Positions 28,759-37,731 of a stretch of DNA of 64,000 nt are shown here, piece by piece. Position 1 is the first letter of the stretch; each line of letters opens with the position of its first letter. Location of the stretch: the NCBI RefSeq assembly GCF_002223055.1, contig NZ_NKFL01000005.1, positions 868,001 through 932,000 on the forward strand, in the 5' to 3' direction. Below the pieces are notes generated by a model, which was not told the origin of the DNA, searched no databases, and was given only the letters and a program-made list of their open reading frames with translations. Origin of the DNA: Burkholderia sp. HI2500. GTDB lineage: Bacteria > Pseudomonadota > Gammaproteobacteria > Burkholderiales > Burkholderiaceae. The position numbers were made by a program, and so were the translations under genes.

Positions 28759-29247
28759 ATGCTGAAACACGGCCTGGCCGTCCTGCTCGCGAGCATCGCG
28801 CTCGCCGCCCATGCGCAGAGCCCCGCACCGGCCTCCGTCGCGTGGGAGATCCAGGTGGTACGCGACGGTCAGACCATCGACACGTTCCAGCAGCGCACCA
28901 CCGTGGGTCAGACCCGTACCGATACCCATCGCTATCCGTCCGCCGTGCCGGTCGGCTGCGGCAATGCCGCGCGCGTCGTGCCGACCGAGCGTTCGCGCGC
29001 GGTAACGGTCGCGCCGGTCACCGTCGATGCCGGCGCGAACACGGTGTCGCTCGCGCTCGACGTGCAGGAAACGATCGACGACGAAGGCGCGAAGCCGGCC
29101 GATCCGTGCGTGCCCGCGTCGCCGCGGCAAATCGTCGCGAGCCACCCCGGCCTGACGGTCGGCGCCGACGCGTGGACCGACTGGACGCTCGTCGAGCAAC
29201 ATCCGCACCTCGTGTACCGCGTGCGTGCGCACGTCGCGAAGGATTGA
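28759..29247 (+). CDS. Small secreted protein of unknown function
   Basis: I do not recognise this 162-residue family. Residues 1-20 form a signal peptide (LAVLLASIALAAHAQSP) with a likely cut after AHA. The mature part looks beta-rich, with VAWEIQVVRDGQTIDTF and NTVSLALDVQETI, and has two cysteines (GCGN and DPCVP) that could form a disulfide in the periplasm. GGAGACG lies 5 bases before the ATG. The EEP-hydrolase gene begins 5 bases after its stop, so the two are probably cotranscribed. Confidence 0.72.
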   Translation: MLKHGLAVLLASIALAAHAQSPAPASVAWEIQVVRDGQTIDTFQQRTTVGQTRTDTHRYPSAVPVGCGNAARVVPTERSRAVTVAPVTVDAGANTVSLALDVQETIDDEGAKPADPCVPASPRQIVASHPGLTVGADAWTDWTLVEQHPHLVYRVRAHVAKD

Positions 29248-29252
29248 GCGTC

Positions 29253-30068
29253 ATGTCCGCCGACGCCCTGTCCCTGCCGTTCGCCGAACCGCACGCCGCA
29301 CCCGACGAACTCACCGCCGTGAGCTGGAACCTGCACAAGGGCCGCTCGCCGCTCGGCTTCACCGCGTGGAACGCGATGCGCAACTGGATGCAGTCGACGC
29401 ACGCCGACGTGTATTTCCTGCAGGAAGCGATGGCGCGCCGCATGCCGCGCCCCGTGCTCGCGCCCGGCTTCGGCGCACCGATGGACGACGCGGTCGACGA
29501 CGTCTGGCACTGCCAGGCCACCGAGATCGCGCATGCGCTCGACTGGCAGATCGCGCTCGGGCCGAACGTGTTCAAGCCGTCGTGGCGCCACGGCAATGCG
29601 ATCCTGTCACCGCATCCGCTCGACCTCGGCGGCCGCTGGGACATCTCCGCGCACCGTTTCGAGCGGCGCGGCCTGCTGGTCGCGCGCGCGACGCTCGCGG
29701 GCGCCCGCCCGGTCACGCTGCTGTGCGCGCACCTCGCGCTCACGCGCGCCGCACGGCTGCGCCAGATGCACTGGATCGCGCACTGGATCGTGCGCAACGC
29801 AGGCGACGGCCCGCTGATGCTCGCCGGCGACTTCAACGACTGGCGCAACGATTCGGTCGCGCTGTTCGGCGAGATCGGGCTGTCCGAGGTCGCGACGCTG
29901 CTCGGCGAATCGGGCCGCACGTTCCCCGCGTTCTCGCCGGCGCTCGCGCTCGACAAGATGTTCGTGCGCGGGCTGACGCCGCTCGAATGGCGCGCGCCGT
30001 CCGGCGAAGCCGCGTGGCTGTCGGACCACCTGCCGTACATCGCGCGCCTGCGCCTCGATCCGCAATAG
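29253..30068 (+). CDS. Endonuclease/exonuclease/phosphatase-family hydrolase
   Basis: This 271-residue protein has the EEP (DNase I-like) fold. Visible motifs are SWNLHKGRS near the N-terminus, YFLQEA (metal-binding Glu), RHGNAILS, LLCAHLALT, LAGDFNDWR (catalytic Asp/Asn) and the closing SDHLPYIARL (Asp-His). It resembles the YbhP-type proteins found near cardiolipin synthase genes. Substrate might be a nucleic acid or a phospholipid-like phosphodiester. No signal peptide is present. It follows the small secreted protein gene by 5 bases. Confidence 0.86.
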   Translation: MSADALSLPFAEPHAAPDELTAVSWNLHKGRSPLGFTAWNAMRNWMQSTHADVYFLQEAMARRMPRPVLAPGFGAPMDDAVDDVWHCQATEIAHALDWQIALGPNVFKPSWRHGNAILSPHPLDLGGRWDISAHRFERRGLLVARATLAGARPVTLLCAHLALTRAARLRQMHWIAHWIVRNAGDGPLMLAGDFNDWRNDSVALFGEIGLSEVATLLGESGRTFPAFSPALALDKMFVRGLTPLEWRAPSGEAAWLSDHLPYIARLRLDPQ

Positions 30069-30166
30069 CGCTCCCGACCTCGGCCCGATCGCAGCCGGAT
30101 TGCGCGGCGCGCGCTACATTAACGCCTTGCCCATTCCGCTCCGCCCCGCCGCCGGGCCGCGCCGCC

Positions 30167-30814
30167 ATGACCTACCTGCCGATCCTGCTGCAAATCGCCG
30201 TCGTCTATCTCGTCGCGGCAATCACCCCCGGCCCGAATTTCTTCATGATTTCACAACTGTCGCTCGCGGGCCGGCGCAGCCTCGGCGCCGCGTCGGCGCT
30301 CGGCTTCGGCACCGCGTCGATCGCCTGGGCGACGCTCGCGATGCTCGGCCTCGCGGCCGTGCTGCACCAGGTCGAATGGCTGTATGAGGCAATCCGGATC
30401 GGCGGCGCCGTCTACCTCGTGTATTTCGGCTTCAAGCTGCTGCGCGCGGGCGTGCGCCGCGATACGACGCCGGCCGACGCGCCCGACGAACGCGCGCCGC
30501 TGGCCGCGCCGCACGCGCGCGACTATCTGCGTGCGTATCGCAGCGGCCTGTTCACGTGCCTGACGAACCCGAAATCGTGCGCGTTCTGGACCAGCGTGTT
30601 CGCGGCGATGCTGCCCGCGCACGTGCCGCTGTGGTTCAACGGCGCGGTGCTGGTGACGATCGGCGTGCTGTCAGCCGGCTGGTATTCGTGCGTCGCGTAC
30701 CTGTTCGCGAGCCCGCGCGCGCAGCGCGGCTACCGGCGCGTGCGGCGCCCGCTCGACGCGCTGTGCGGCGTGGCGCTCGTCGGCCTCGGTGCAAAACTCG
30801 CGGCCGAGCGCTGA
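30167..30814 (+). CDS. LysE/RhtB-family amino acid exporter
   Basis: This inner-membrane exporter of 215 residues has about six helices. The family signature appears at once (YLVAAITPGPNFFMISQLSLAGRR), with the conserved Pro-Gly-Pro, then LGFGTASIAWATLAMLGLA and the loop YLVYFGFKLLRAG. The middle block FTCLTNPKSCAFWTSVFAAMLP is the second-half signature. RhtB members export threonine, homoserine lactone or related metabolites. It stands 98 bases behind the EEP gene, with a weak ribosome-binding site. Confidence 0.88.
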   Translation: MTYLPILLQIAVVYLVAAITPGPNFFMISQLSLAGRRSLGAASALGFGTASIAWATLAMLGLAAVLHQVEWLYEAIRIGGAVYLVYFGFKLLRAGVRRDTTPADAPDERAPLAAPHARDYLRAYRSGLFTCLTNPKSCAFWTSVFAAMLPAHVPLWFNGAVLVTIGVLSAGWYSCVAYLFASPRAQRGYRRVRRPLDALCGVALVGLGAKLAAER

Positions 30815-31049
30815 AAAAACTGAAAGGGGATTGAAATAATTCGTTGCGCCAAATCCGCGCGGCCACGGGGGTCAAGCCCGCGATCCGCGTCAACAGGGTA
30901 AAATAACGAGTTCCTCAATCGTCTGTCATCGAGAAGGCGCGTGTCCGACGCGCCGGCCGGCCGATCCGCGATCGGGCCGTCGCACTCGGTTTTTTGCCCG
31001 TTTTTGGGCCCGTTACTCGCGTTCGCTACGCGCGTCCGTTTTCAAAGCC

Positions 31050-31820
31050 ATGAGCAAATACGACACCGCCACCGTCCAATCCGTCCATCACTGGACCGAC
31101 ACGCTGTTCAGCTTCACCTGCACCCGTGAGGCGAGCCTGCGCTTCAACAACGGCGAATTCACGATGGTCGGCCTCGAGGTCGACGGCAAGCCGCTCGCGC
31201 GCGCCTACTCGATCGTCAGCCCGAACTACGAAGAGCATCTCGAATTCTTCAGCATCAAGGTGCAGAACGGCCCGCTGACGTCGCGCCTGCAGCATCTGAA
31301 GGTGGGCGACACCGTGCTGATCGGCAAGAAGCCGACGGGCACGCTGGTCGCCGACAACCTGCTGCCGGGCAAGACGCTGTGGATGCTGTCGACGGGCACG
31401 GGCCTCGCACCGTTCATGTCGATCATCCGCGACCCGGACATCTACGACCGCTTCGACAAGGTGATCCTGACGCACACGTGCCGCCTGAAGGGCGAGCTCG
31501 CGTACATGGACTACATCAAGCACGACCTGCCGGGCCACGAGTACCTGGGCGACATCATCAAGGAAAAGCTCGTCTACTACCCGACGGTCACGCGCGAAGC
31601 GTTCGACAACGAAGGCCGGATCACCGACCTGATCGCGACGGGCAAGCTGTTCACGGATCTCGACGTCCCGCCGTTCTCGCCGGAAAACGACCGCGTGATG
31701 CTGTGCGGCAGCACCGCGATGCTGAAGGACACGACCGAGCTGCTGAAGCAGGCCGGCCTCGTCGAAGGCAAGAACAGCGCGCCGGGCCACTACGTGATCG
31801 AGCGCGCGTTCGTGGACTGA
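31050..31820 (+). CDS. fpr: Ferredoxin/flavodoxin-NADP+ reductase
   Basis: The enzyme transfers electrons between NADPH and ferredoxin or flavodoxin through FAD. At 256 residues it is a bacterial subclass FPR. RAYSIVSPNYEEHLEFFSIK holds the FAD-binding RAYS motif, GPLTSRLQ follows, LWMLSTGTGLAPFMSII is the NADP-binding region, and VMLCGSTAMLKDT is the second NADP motif. The C-terminus ends VIERAFVD. A very strong terminator follows, so the gene is its own unit. It probably serves redox or oxidative stress balance and iron-sulfur assembly. Confidence 0.94.
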   Translation: MSKYDTATVQSVHHWTDTLFSFTCTREASLRFNNGEFTMVGLEVDGKPLARAYSIVSPNYEEHLEFFSIKVQNGPLTSRLQHLKVGDTVLIGKKPTGTLVADNLLPGKTLWMLSTGTGLAPFMSIIRDPDIYDRFDKVILTHTCRLKGELAYMDYIKHDLPGHEYLGDIIKEKLVYYPTVTREAFDNEGRITDLIATGKLFTDLDVPPFSPENDRVMLCGSTAMLKDTTELLKQAGLVEGKNSAPGHYVIERAFVD

Positions 31821-31850
31821 TCGATCCCCAAATTTTGCGCAGCATCAAGG

Positions 31851-31878
31851 ACCGGAGCGAAAGCTCCGGTTTTTTTTC
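31851..31878 (+). terminator. Strong intrinsic terminator after fpr
   Basis: ACCGGAGC (31851-31858) and GCTCCGGT (31863-31870) enclose a GAAA tetraloop and are followed by a run of T residues. Confidence 0.95.
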
Positions 31879-32236
31879 GTCCCTACTTGGCGAATTCGTA
31901 ACAAATTGGGATCATCCCATCTCAAATAGTTACATTTGGATACGTCATCGTCCGGCGCTTGGGTGTCAGTGTTTTTCCTACAACACCTTCATTCCGATTA
32001 TTCACATTTACCCTTAAATGTCCGCCTGACATGACCTTTTCGGAAATTTTGAGATATTATTCGCCGCGCGCGGTTGCCGTTCGGATGAGAGTGGAAGGGT
32101 CGGATGCAAGTGTTACAAGACGTAACTTTTGTTACCTCGGCAGGGGGCGATTCTCTGGCGGCGACCGTCATCGAAACGGCAGCCGATCCACGCAGCCAGC
32201 CGGTGTCTGAACCGCTTTCTGACAGCAGGGAGAGTC
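31879..32236. other. AT-rich upstream region of the two-component pair
   Basis: About 360 bp lie between the fpr terminator and the histidine kinase gene. The first 200 bp are much lower in GC than the coding sequence around them. I see no convincing ORF and no strong -35/-10 pair, but the region must hold the promoter for the kinase-regulator operon. AGGGAGAG just before the kinase ATG is the ribosome-binding site. Confidence 0.5.
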
Positions 32237-33052
32237 ATGGATACGTCGCTTAACGCGCCTTTGGGCGCCCACGCCCCGTTCCCGTCGCAACAGCTCGTGC
32301 CGGGCTGCGTCGCGACTCCGCCCATTGCCGACGCCGCGCCGAAACGTGGCGCCTCCGCCGCGCGGATCGCAGCGCTGTCTGCCCAGTTGCTCGCCGCCGA
32401 CGAAGCGGCCCGCCGCCACCTGGCCGGCGAGCTGCATGACGGGCTCGGTGCCGAACTGACCGCTGCGCGTTTCGCGCTCGCAAACGTTCAAACGTGGCTG
32501 CCGGCCGATGCGCCGGAGGGTTGCCTGCGCGCACTGGCGCTGGCGCAGCAGGCGCTCGAGGCCGCGACCGACGCGAATCGCCGGCTGATCGACGAGCGCG
32601 ACACGCCGGCGCTCGACGCGGGCCTGGTCGGCGCGCTGTCGTCGTGGGCCGACACCCATGCGGCCCGCACGGGCCTGCGCACCAGCTTCGTCTGTGCGGC
32701 CGACGCGCGCCTGACGCAGCTCGCCGGGGCCAGCGCGCTCGCGGTGTTCCGCGTCGCGCAGGAAGCGTTGTCGAACGTCGCGAAGCACGCACGCGCGACG
32801 TCGGTCGACGTGCGAATCGCCACCGACGGCACGCACCTGTCACTGATCGTCTCCGACGATGGGACCGGTTTCTCGCGGAGCCGCCGCACCGGCTACGGTC
32901 TGGCCGGCATGCGCGCCCGCTGCGAGGCGTTCGGCGGCAGCTTCGAGACGGCCACGCCGGCCACCGGCCACGGCACGCGCGTCACCGCGCGCTTCGCTTG
33001 GGATTCGCTGCTCGCGGTGCCCGTCGCGGCCCGCCGCGCGTCGCTTTCGTGA
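32237..33052 (+). CDS. Soluble NarL-family sensor histidine kinase
   Basis: This 271-residue kinase phosphorylates the response regulator encoded next door. The dimerisation/phosphoacceptor domain (HisKA_3) has the acceptor His67 in GELHDGLGAEL. The ATPase domain has the N-box Asn180 (VAQEALSNVAKHA), DDGTGF (207-212) and GYGLAGMRAR (219-228). There is no membrane helix, and only about 40 low-complexity residues precede the kinase core, so it lacks a recognisable sensor domain. It may sense through a partner protein or respond in the cytoplasm. The regulator gene starts 7 bases after the stop. Confidence 0.88.
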   Translation: MDTSLNAPLGAHAPFPSQQLVPGCVATPPIADAAPKRGASAARIAALSAQLLAADEAARRHLAGELHDGLGAELTAARFALANVQTWLPADAPEGCLRALALAQQALEAATDANRRLIDERDTPALDAGLVGALSSWADTHAARTGLRTSFVCAADARLTQLAGASALAVFRVAQEALSNVAKHARATSVDVRIATDGTHLSLIVSDDGTGFSRSRRTGYGLAGMRARCEAFGGSFETATPATGHGTRVTARFAWDSLLAVPVAARRASLS

Positions 33053-33059
33053 GGTCGTC

Positions 33060-33716
33060 ATGAGCCTGAACATCCTGCTGGTGGACGATCACGCGATCGT
33101 CCGGCAAGGGATCCGCCAGTTGCTGATCGACCGTGGCGTCGCGCGCGACGTCACCGAGGCCGAAACCGGCAGCGACGCGGTGGCGGCCGTCGACAAACAG
33201 GAATTCGACGTGATCCTGCTCGACATTTCGCTGCCGGACACGAACGGCATCGAGGTGCTCAAGCGCCTCAAGCGCAAGCTGTCGCGCACGCCGGTGCTGA
33301 TGTTCTCGATGTATCGCGAGGACCAGTACGCGGTGCGCGCGCTGAAGGCCGGCGCGGCCGGCTACCTGTCGAAGACGGTCAACGCCGCGCAGATGATCGG
33401 CGCGATCCAGCAGGTCGCGGCCGGCCGCAAGTACGTGAGCCCCGCGATGGCCGAGGCGCTCGCCGAATACGTGTCGTTCGAGAACGAACCGCTGCCGCAC
33501 GAGAAGCTGTCCGACCGCGAATACCAGACGCTCTGCATGCTCGCGTCGGGCAAGCGGCTCACCGACATCGCGAACACGCTGTCGCTGTCCGTGAAGACGG
33601 TGAGCGTGTACCGCTCGCGGCTGCTCGAGAAGATGCGGCTGTCGAACAACGCGGAGCTCACGTTCTACGTGATGAGCAACCGGCTCGTCGACATGGCGCC
33701 CACGGCCGGCGCCTGA
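33060..33716 (+). CDS. NarL/LuxR-family response regulator
   Basis: This 218-residue response regulator has a receiver domain with Asp9-Asp10, phosphoacceptor Asp55 (VILLDISLPD) and Lys105. The C-terminal LuxR-type helix-turn-helix (about 150-205) reads LSDREYQTLCMLASGKRLTD, then SLSVKTVSVYRSRLLEKM. GAGG before the ATG overlaps the end of the kinase gene, so they are coupled. Targets are not evident. A short stem (33792-33805) followed by GTTTT may end the operon. Confidence 0.92.
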   Translation: MSLNILLVDDHAIVRQGIRQLLIDRGVARDVTEAETGSDAVAAVDKQEFDVILLDISLPDTNGIEVLKRLKRKLSRTPVLMFSMYREDQYAVRALKAGAAGYLSKTVNAAQMIGAIQQVAAGRKYVSPAMAEALAEYVSFENEPLPHEKLSDREYQTLCMLASGKRLTDIANTLSLSVKTVSVYRSRLLEKMRLSNNAELTFYVMSNRLVDMAPTAGA

Positions 33717-33932
33717 TTCCCCCGCTTCACCCGATTCGTCCGGCCCAGCGACGCGGCACCTGCCGCGCCGCCGCCCGCTGTCGCCCGCCCGAAGCGCAAG
33801 CGCTTGTTTTATCGGACGATTTTGTGACTTACCGCTGCGCTGCAGCGGGTCTTGCGCGCCAAATCGGCTAAAATTGCGGGTTTTCACTCAGTCAGCGCTA
33901 CCGCGCCCGCGCGCGCTGGCGATTCATCCGCA

Positions 33933-35339
33933 ATGTCTCTCTTCCGCAAGAAAAACGTCGATCGCATGATCGCCGGCGCGCATGCCGCCGGGCTCAAGAA
34001 AGCGCTCGGCGCGATCGACCTCACCTTCCTCGGCATCGGCGCGATCATCGGCACCGGCATCTTCGTGCTGACCGGTACCGGCGCCGTGCAGGCCGGCCCC
34101 GCCCTGATGCTGTCGTTCGTGATCGCCGCGATCGCGTGCGGCCTCGCCGCGCTGTCGTACGCGGAGTTCGCGTCGACGATCCCCGTCGCCGGCTCGATCT
34201 ACACGTACTCGTACGCCACCCTCGGCGAGCTCGTCGCGTGGATCATCGGCTGGGACCTGATGCTCGAATACGGCCTCGCGTCGTCGGCCGTGTCGGTCGG
34301 CTGGTCGGGCTACCTGCAGTCGCTGCTGCAGGGCTTCGGGCTCACGCTGCCCACCGTGCTGACGGCCGCGCCCGGTGCGGTGCCGGGCGTCGTCACGTGG
34401 TTCAACCTGCCCGCGTTCCTCGTGATGATCGTGATCACGACGCTGCTGTCGATCGGCATCCGCGAGTCGACCCGCATCAACAACATCATGGTGTTCATCA
34501 AGGTGTCGGTCGTGCTGCTCGTGATCGCGGTCGGCGTGTTCCACGTGACGCCCGCGAACTGGAAGCCGTTCATGCCGCACGGCTGGAACGGCGTATTCGG
34601 CGCGGCGGCCGTGATGTTCTTCGCGTTCATCGGCTTCGACGCGGTGTCGTCGGCGGCCGAGGAAGTGAAGAACCCGAAACGCGACCTGCCGATCGGCATC
34701 ATCGCGTCGCTCGCGGTGTGCGCGGTGCTGTACGTGACGGTCGCCGCGGTCGCGACCGGCATCGTGCCGTCGGCCCAGTACGCGAACATCTCGCACCCGA
34801 TCTCGTACGCGCTGCAGAAGGCCGGCGAGACGTGGGTCGCAGGCTTCATCGATCTCGGCGCCGTGCTCGGCATGCTGACCGTGATCCTCGTGATGAGCTA
34901 CGGCCAGACGCGCGTGATCTTCGCGATGTCGCGCGACGGGTTGCTGCCGGCCGCGCTGTCGCGCGTGCACCCGCGCTACGCGACGCCGTTCCTGACGACC
35001 TGGCTCGTCGGCCTGTTCTTCGGCCTGATCGCCGCGCTCGTGCCGCTCAACGTGCTCGCCGAGCTGATCAACATCGGCACGCTCGCCGCGTTCTCGATGG
35101 TGTCGATCGCCGTGCTCGTGCTGCGCCGCACGCACCCCGACCTGCCGCGTGCGTTCCGCTGCCCCGGCGTGCCGGTGGTGCCGATCCTCGCGGTCGCGTC
35201 ATGCCTGTTCCTGATGCTGAACCTGCAGCCCATCACGTGGGCCGCGTTCGGCATCTGGCTCGTGATCGGCCTCGCGATCTACTTCCTGTACTCGCGCCAT
35301 CACTCGAAGCTCGCGCACGGTCACCACGACGCGCACTGA
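33933..35339 (+). CDS. APC-family amino acid permease
   Basis: This 468-residue inner-membrane amino acid importer has 12 predicted helices. The N-terminus KKALGAIDLTFLGIGAIIGTGIFVLTG carries the family GIGAIIGTGIF motif. PVAGSIYTYSYATLGELVAWIIGWDLMLEYGL is the helix 3 signature, and FFAFIGFDAVSSAAEEVKNP the helix 6 block. It is closest in pattern to the YfnA/CAT (cationic amino acid) group. The C-terminus is His-rich (HHSKLAHGHHDAH), which might bind a metal or may be incidental. It is a single gene. Confidence 0.9.
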   Translation: MSLFRKKNVDRMIAGAHAAGLKKALGAIDLTFLGIGAIIGTGIFVLTGTGAVQAGPALMLSFVIAAIACGLAALSYAEFASTIPVAGSIYTYSYATLGELVAWIIGWDLMLEYGLASSAVSVGWSGYLQSLLQGFGLTLPTVLTAAPGAVPGVVTWFNLPAFLVMIVITTLLSIGIRESTRINNIMVFIKVSVVLLVIAVGVFHVTPANWKPFMPHGWNGVFGAAAVMFFAFIGFDAVSSAAEEVKNPKRDLPIGIIASLAVCAVLYVTVAAVATGIVPSAQYANISHPISYALQKAGETWVAGFIDLGAVLGMLTVILVMSYGQTRVIFAMSRDGLLPAALSRVHPRYATPFLTTWLVGLFFGLIAALVPLNVLAELINIGTLAAFSMVSIAVLVLRRTHPDLPRAFRCPGVPVVPILAVASCLFLMLNLQPITWAAFGIWLVIGLAIYFLYSRHHSKLAHGHHDAH

Positions 35340-35881
35340 GCGCCGCCGTGCCGCTCGCGGCACGGTGCGCACCCGCGGAGCCGGACGCCGGCTCCGCGCC
35401 CTCCCCGCCCTGCCTTCACCCGTCCCGCCGCCACGTTGCCTTTCCTGCAACGATCCTCGCGTCAATTCCCGTTTCCACCGGTTATTTTTCGAATGCCGAT
35501 ATATTCTATTCGGATCGACATTTTTATCGATTAAAAATGTAATTCGACCGAATTGAATATGAATAGAAGAAAATAATCACGCGCCCGACATTGAACTCTT
35601 GCATTCGCCAACCTAGTATTCAGGTCGGCCGGTCGCATACCCGCGCCACCCAGACCAGACGGGGCCTAGGCCGCAGCATGAGCGCGGCGGGAAGCAATCG
35701 ATTTCATCGAAGCGCCTTTTTATAAAACCCAAATTCATCGCGCATTCAAAAACGAATTTTCAGCATATTTTTAATTAAAAAATCACGGCCCGATAATCCG
35801 GTCGACGGTATTTTATTGCCTCCGTCCGGAGGCATGTCGCTGTACCTGTTCGAAGTTCAACAAGAACCAGAGAGGTCTGTC
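35340..35881. promoter_or_regulatory. Long AT-rich intergenic region with a 5'-leader hairpin
   Basis: The 542-bp gap before the two-repeat protein is clearly AT-rich from about 35470 to 35815, apart from a GC-rich island near 35610-35690. Near its end GCCTCCG (35818-35824) and CGGAGGC (35827-35833) form a stem immediately before an in-frame ATG (35834). CCCGATAA at 35789-35796 resembles a sigma-28 -10 element, but the -35 is poor. GATAAT at 35792-35797 is an alternative sigma-70 -10. No ORF in the gap is convincing. The composition is typical of a silenced or tightly controlled promoter region. Confidence 0.45.
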
Positions 35882-36385
35882 ATGAGCAATACATTGGTCA
35901 ACGTCACGGCGAAGGTCGAAATCAGCGCGGCCAACCAGACGATCGCGGGGCTCAAGGATTATCAAAGCAAGAACTGGGCGATCGGCCTGAACGGGGATAC
36001 GCTGGCGCCGGACGGTTTCCTGACGTTCTTCACCGAGCGCAACCTGCCGTTCAGCTACTACGTCCGCGCGCGCGGCGTCTCGGTCGGCGAACCGAGCGCC
36101 TACCAGGCGAACATCGAGACGCTGACGCAGCACATCGCCGCGATTCGCGCGTCGGAGACGAATCAGGTCCAGGCAACCATCCGCGAGCTCGAGCTGTACA
36201 AGTCGCGGAACTGGGCGATCGGCCTGAACGGCACGACGTTGCAACCGGACAATTTCCTGCCGTTCTTCGGCACCCGCTCCGTGCCGTTCGAGTACTACGT
36301 GCGCAGCGGCGGCGTCGAGCTCGGCTCGCCGAACGCGTACGACAACAACATCCGCAACCTGACGCAGTACCTGGGCTCGCTCTGA
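35882..36385 (+). CDS. Two-repeat cytoplasmic protein of unknown function
   Basis: I do not recognise this 167-residue protein. It is built of two tandem copies, residues about 20-88 and 99-167, offset by 79 residues, with 39 of 69 aligned positions identical by eye. Each copy has a NWAIGLNG core, then a PDxFLxFF segment, PFxYYVR, and a closing NIxxLTQ helix. There is no signal peptide, membrane helix, cysteine pair or obvious catalytic triad. Aromatic and Asn/Gly-rich repeats of this kind are seen in carbohydrate-binding and structural proteins, but that is only a suggestion. AGAGAGG lies 6 bases before the ATG. An upstream in-frame ATG at 35834 would add 16 residues. The gene stands alone behind an AT-rich control region. 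Confidence 0.75.
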   Translation: MSNTLVNVTAKVEISAANQTIAGLKDYQSKNWAIGLNGDTLAPDGFLTFFTERNLPFSYYVRARGVSVGEPSAYQANIETLTQHIAAIRASETNQVQATIRELELYKSRNWAIGLNGTTLQPDNFLPFFGTRSVPFEYYVRSGGVELGSPNAYDNNIRNLTQYLGSL

Positions 36386-36592
36386 CGGAGCGACCCGCCG
36401 GGCGGATGCGTCCGCCCGGCGACCTGCCGGCGGCCCGCCTCGGGCCGCCCTGCCCGCCTTCCTCGCTGCCGCGCTTCTCCCTTCCCTGTTTTGCGCGTTC
36501 CCCCGTCGCCTGCACGCTTGCCGCGGCCGGTTCATAATCGCGCCATCGAACGGCGGCCCGCATCGGCGGCGTCGCCCGGCAACAGGAAGAAG

Positions 36593-37621
36593 ATGATGGA
36601 AAGCGTCGATCTCGATGTATTGAAATCCAGCGCGCGCTGGCTCGAAGAAGGGCGCCGCGTGCTGCTCGTGACGGTCGTGAAGACGTGGGGCTCGTCGCCC
36701 CGCCCCGAAGGCGCGATGCTCGCGGTGCGCGAGGACGGGCTCGTGGTCGGCTCCGTGTCCGGCGGGTGTATCGAGGACGACCTGATCGCCCGGGTGCACG
36801 CAAGCGGGATCGCGGCCGACGCGCGCCCGGAAGCGCTCAAGTACGGCGTGACGGCCGAGGAAGCGCACCGCTTCGGGCTGCCGTGCGGCGGCACGATCCA
36901 GCTCGTGCTCGAGCCGCTCACGCGCGACAGCGGGATTGCCGCGCTGTGCGCGGAAGTCGAGGCCGGCCGCCTCGTCACGCGCACGATGACGCTCGCGACC
37001 GGCCGCGCATCGCTGTCGCCCGCGCAGGCGGCCGACGGGCTCGCGTTCGACGGCGAGCGGCTCGTGACGATCCACGGGCCGCGCTACCGGATGCTCGTGA
37101 TCGGCGCCGGCCAGTTGTCGCGCTATCTGTGCCAGATCGCGGTCGGACTCGACTACCAGGTGACGGTGTGCGATCCGCGCGAGGAATACACGGATGCGTG
37201 GGACGTGCCGGGTACGCGCGTCGTGCACACGATGCCCGACGATACGGTGCTCGACATGAATCTCGATGCGCGTTCGGCGGTGATCGCGCTCACGCACGAC
37301 CCGAAGCTCGACGATCTCGCGCTGATGGAGGCGCTGAAGACGCCCGCGTTCTACGTGGGCGCGCTCGGCTCGCGGCGCAACAATGCGGCACGGCGCGAGC
37401 GGCTGCGCGAATTCGACCTGAACGAAGCGGAACTGGCCCGGCTGCACGGGCCGGCCGGCATCTACATCGGCAGCCGGACGCCGCCGGAAATCGCGATCTC
37501 GATCCTCGCCGAGATCACCGCCGCGAAGAACAACGTGTCGCTGCCGACGATCCTGCAGGTCGAGGGCGCGAAGGCCGCACGCGAGATCGCGGCGAACAGC
37601 GGCGCGGCCTGCGGCCTCTGA
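36593..37621 (+). CDS. XdhC/CoxI-family protein
   Basis: This 342-residue protein has the XdhC/CoxI domain at the N-terminus (VVKTWGSSPRPEGAML, then GSVSGGCIEDDL) and a Rossmann-type XdhC domain at the C-terminus (MLVIGAGQLSRYLCQIA, ALGSRRNNAARRERL, IGSRTPPEIAISILAEI). XdhC proteins insert or sulfurate the molybdenum cofactor of xanthine dehydrogenase and related enzymes. No molybdoenzyme gene is in the window, so its client is elsewhere. Two adjacent ATGs (36593, 36596) follow GGAAG; either could serve. Confidence 0.88.
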   Translation: MMESVDLDVLKSSARWLEEGRRVLLVTVVKTWGSSPRPEGAMLAVREDGLVVGSVSGGCIEDDLIARVHASGIAADARPEALKYGVTAEEAHRFGLPCGGTIQLVLEPLTRDSGIAALCAEVEAGRLVTRTMTLATGRASLSPAQAADGLAFDGERLVTIHGPRYRMLVIGAGQLSRYLCQIAVGLDYQVTVCDPREEYTDAWDVPGTRVVHTMPDDTVLDMNLDARSAVIALTHDPKLDDLALMEALKTPAFYVGALGSRRNNAARRERLREFDLNEAELARLHGPAGIYIGSRTPPEIAISILAEITAAKNNVSLPTILQVEGAKAAREIAANSGAACGL

Positions 37622-37731
37622 TCACTGGTGACGCCGGCGCGCGGTCGCGCCCGGCGGGCGTCCGCGACGAGCGAAGCGGACGAAACAGGCGAAAGCGCAC
37701 GCGCCGGCGCCAGGCCGGCGCGAGCCGCCGA

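Noticed and set aside
35834..35881. Earlier ATG start for the two-repeat protein
   Set aside because: Its would-be ribosome-binding site is one base from the ATG and inside a hairpin, whereas 35882 has AGAGAGG at good spacing.
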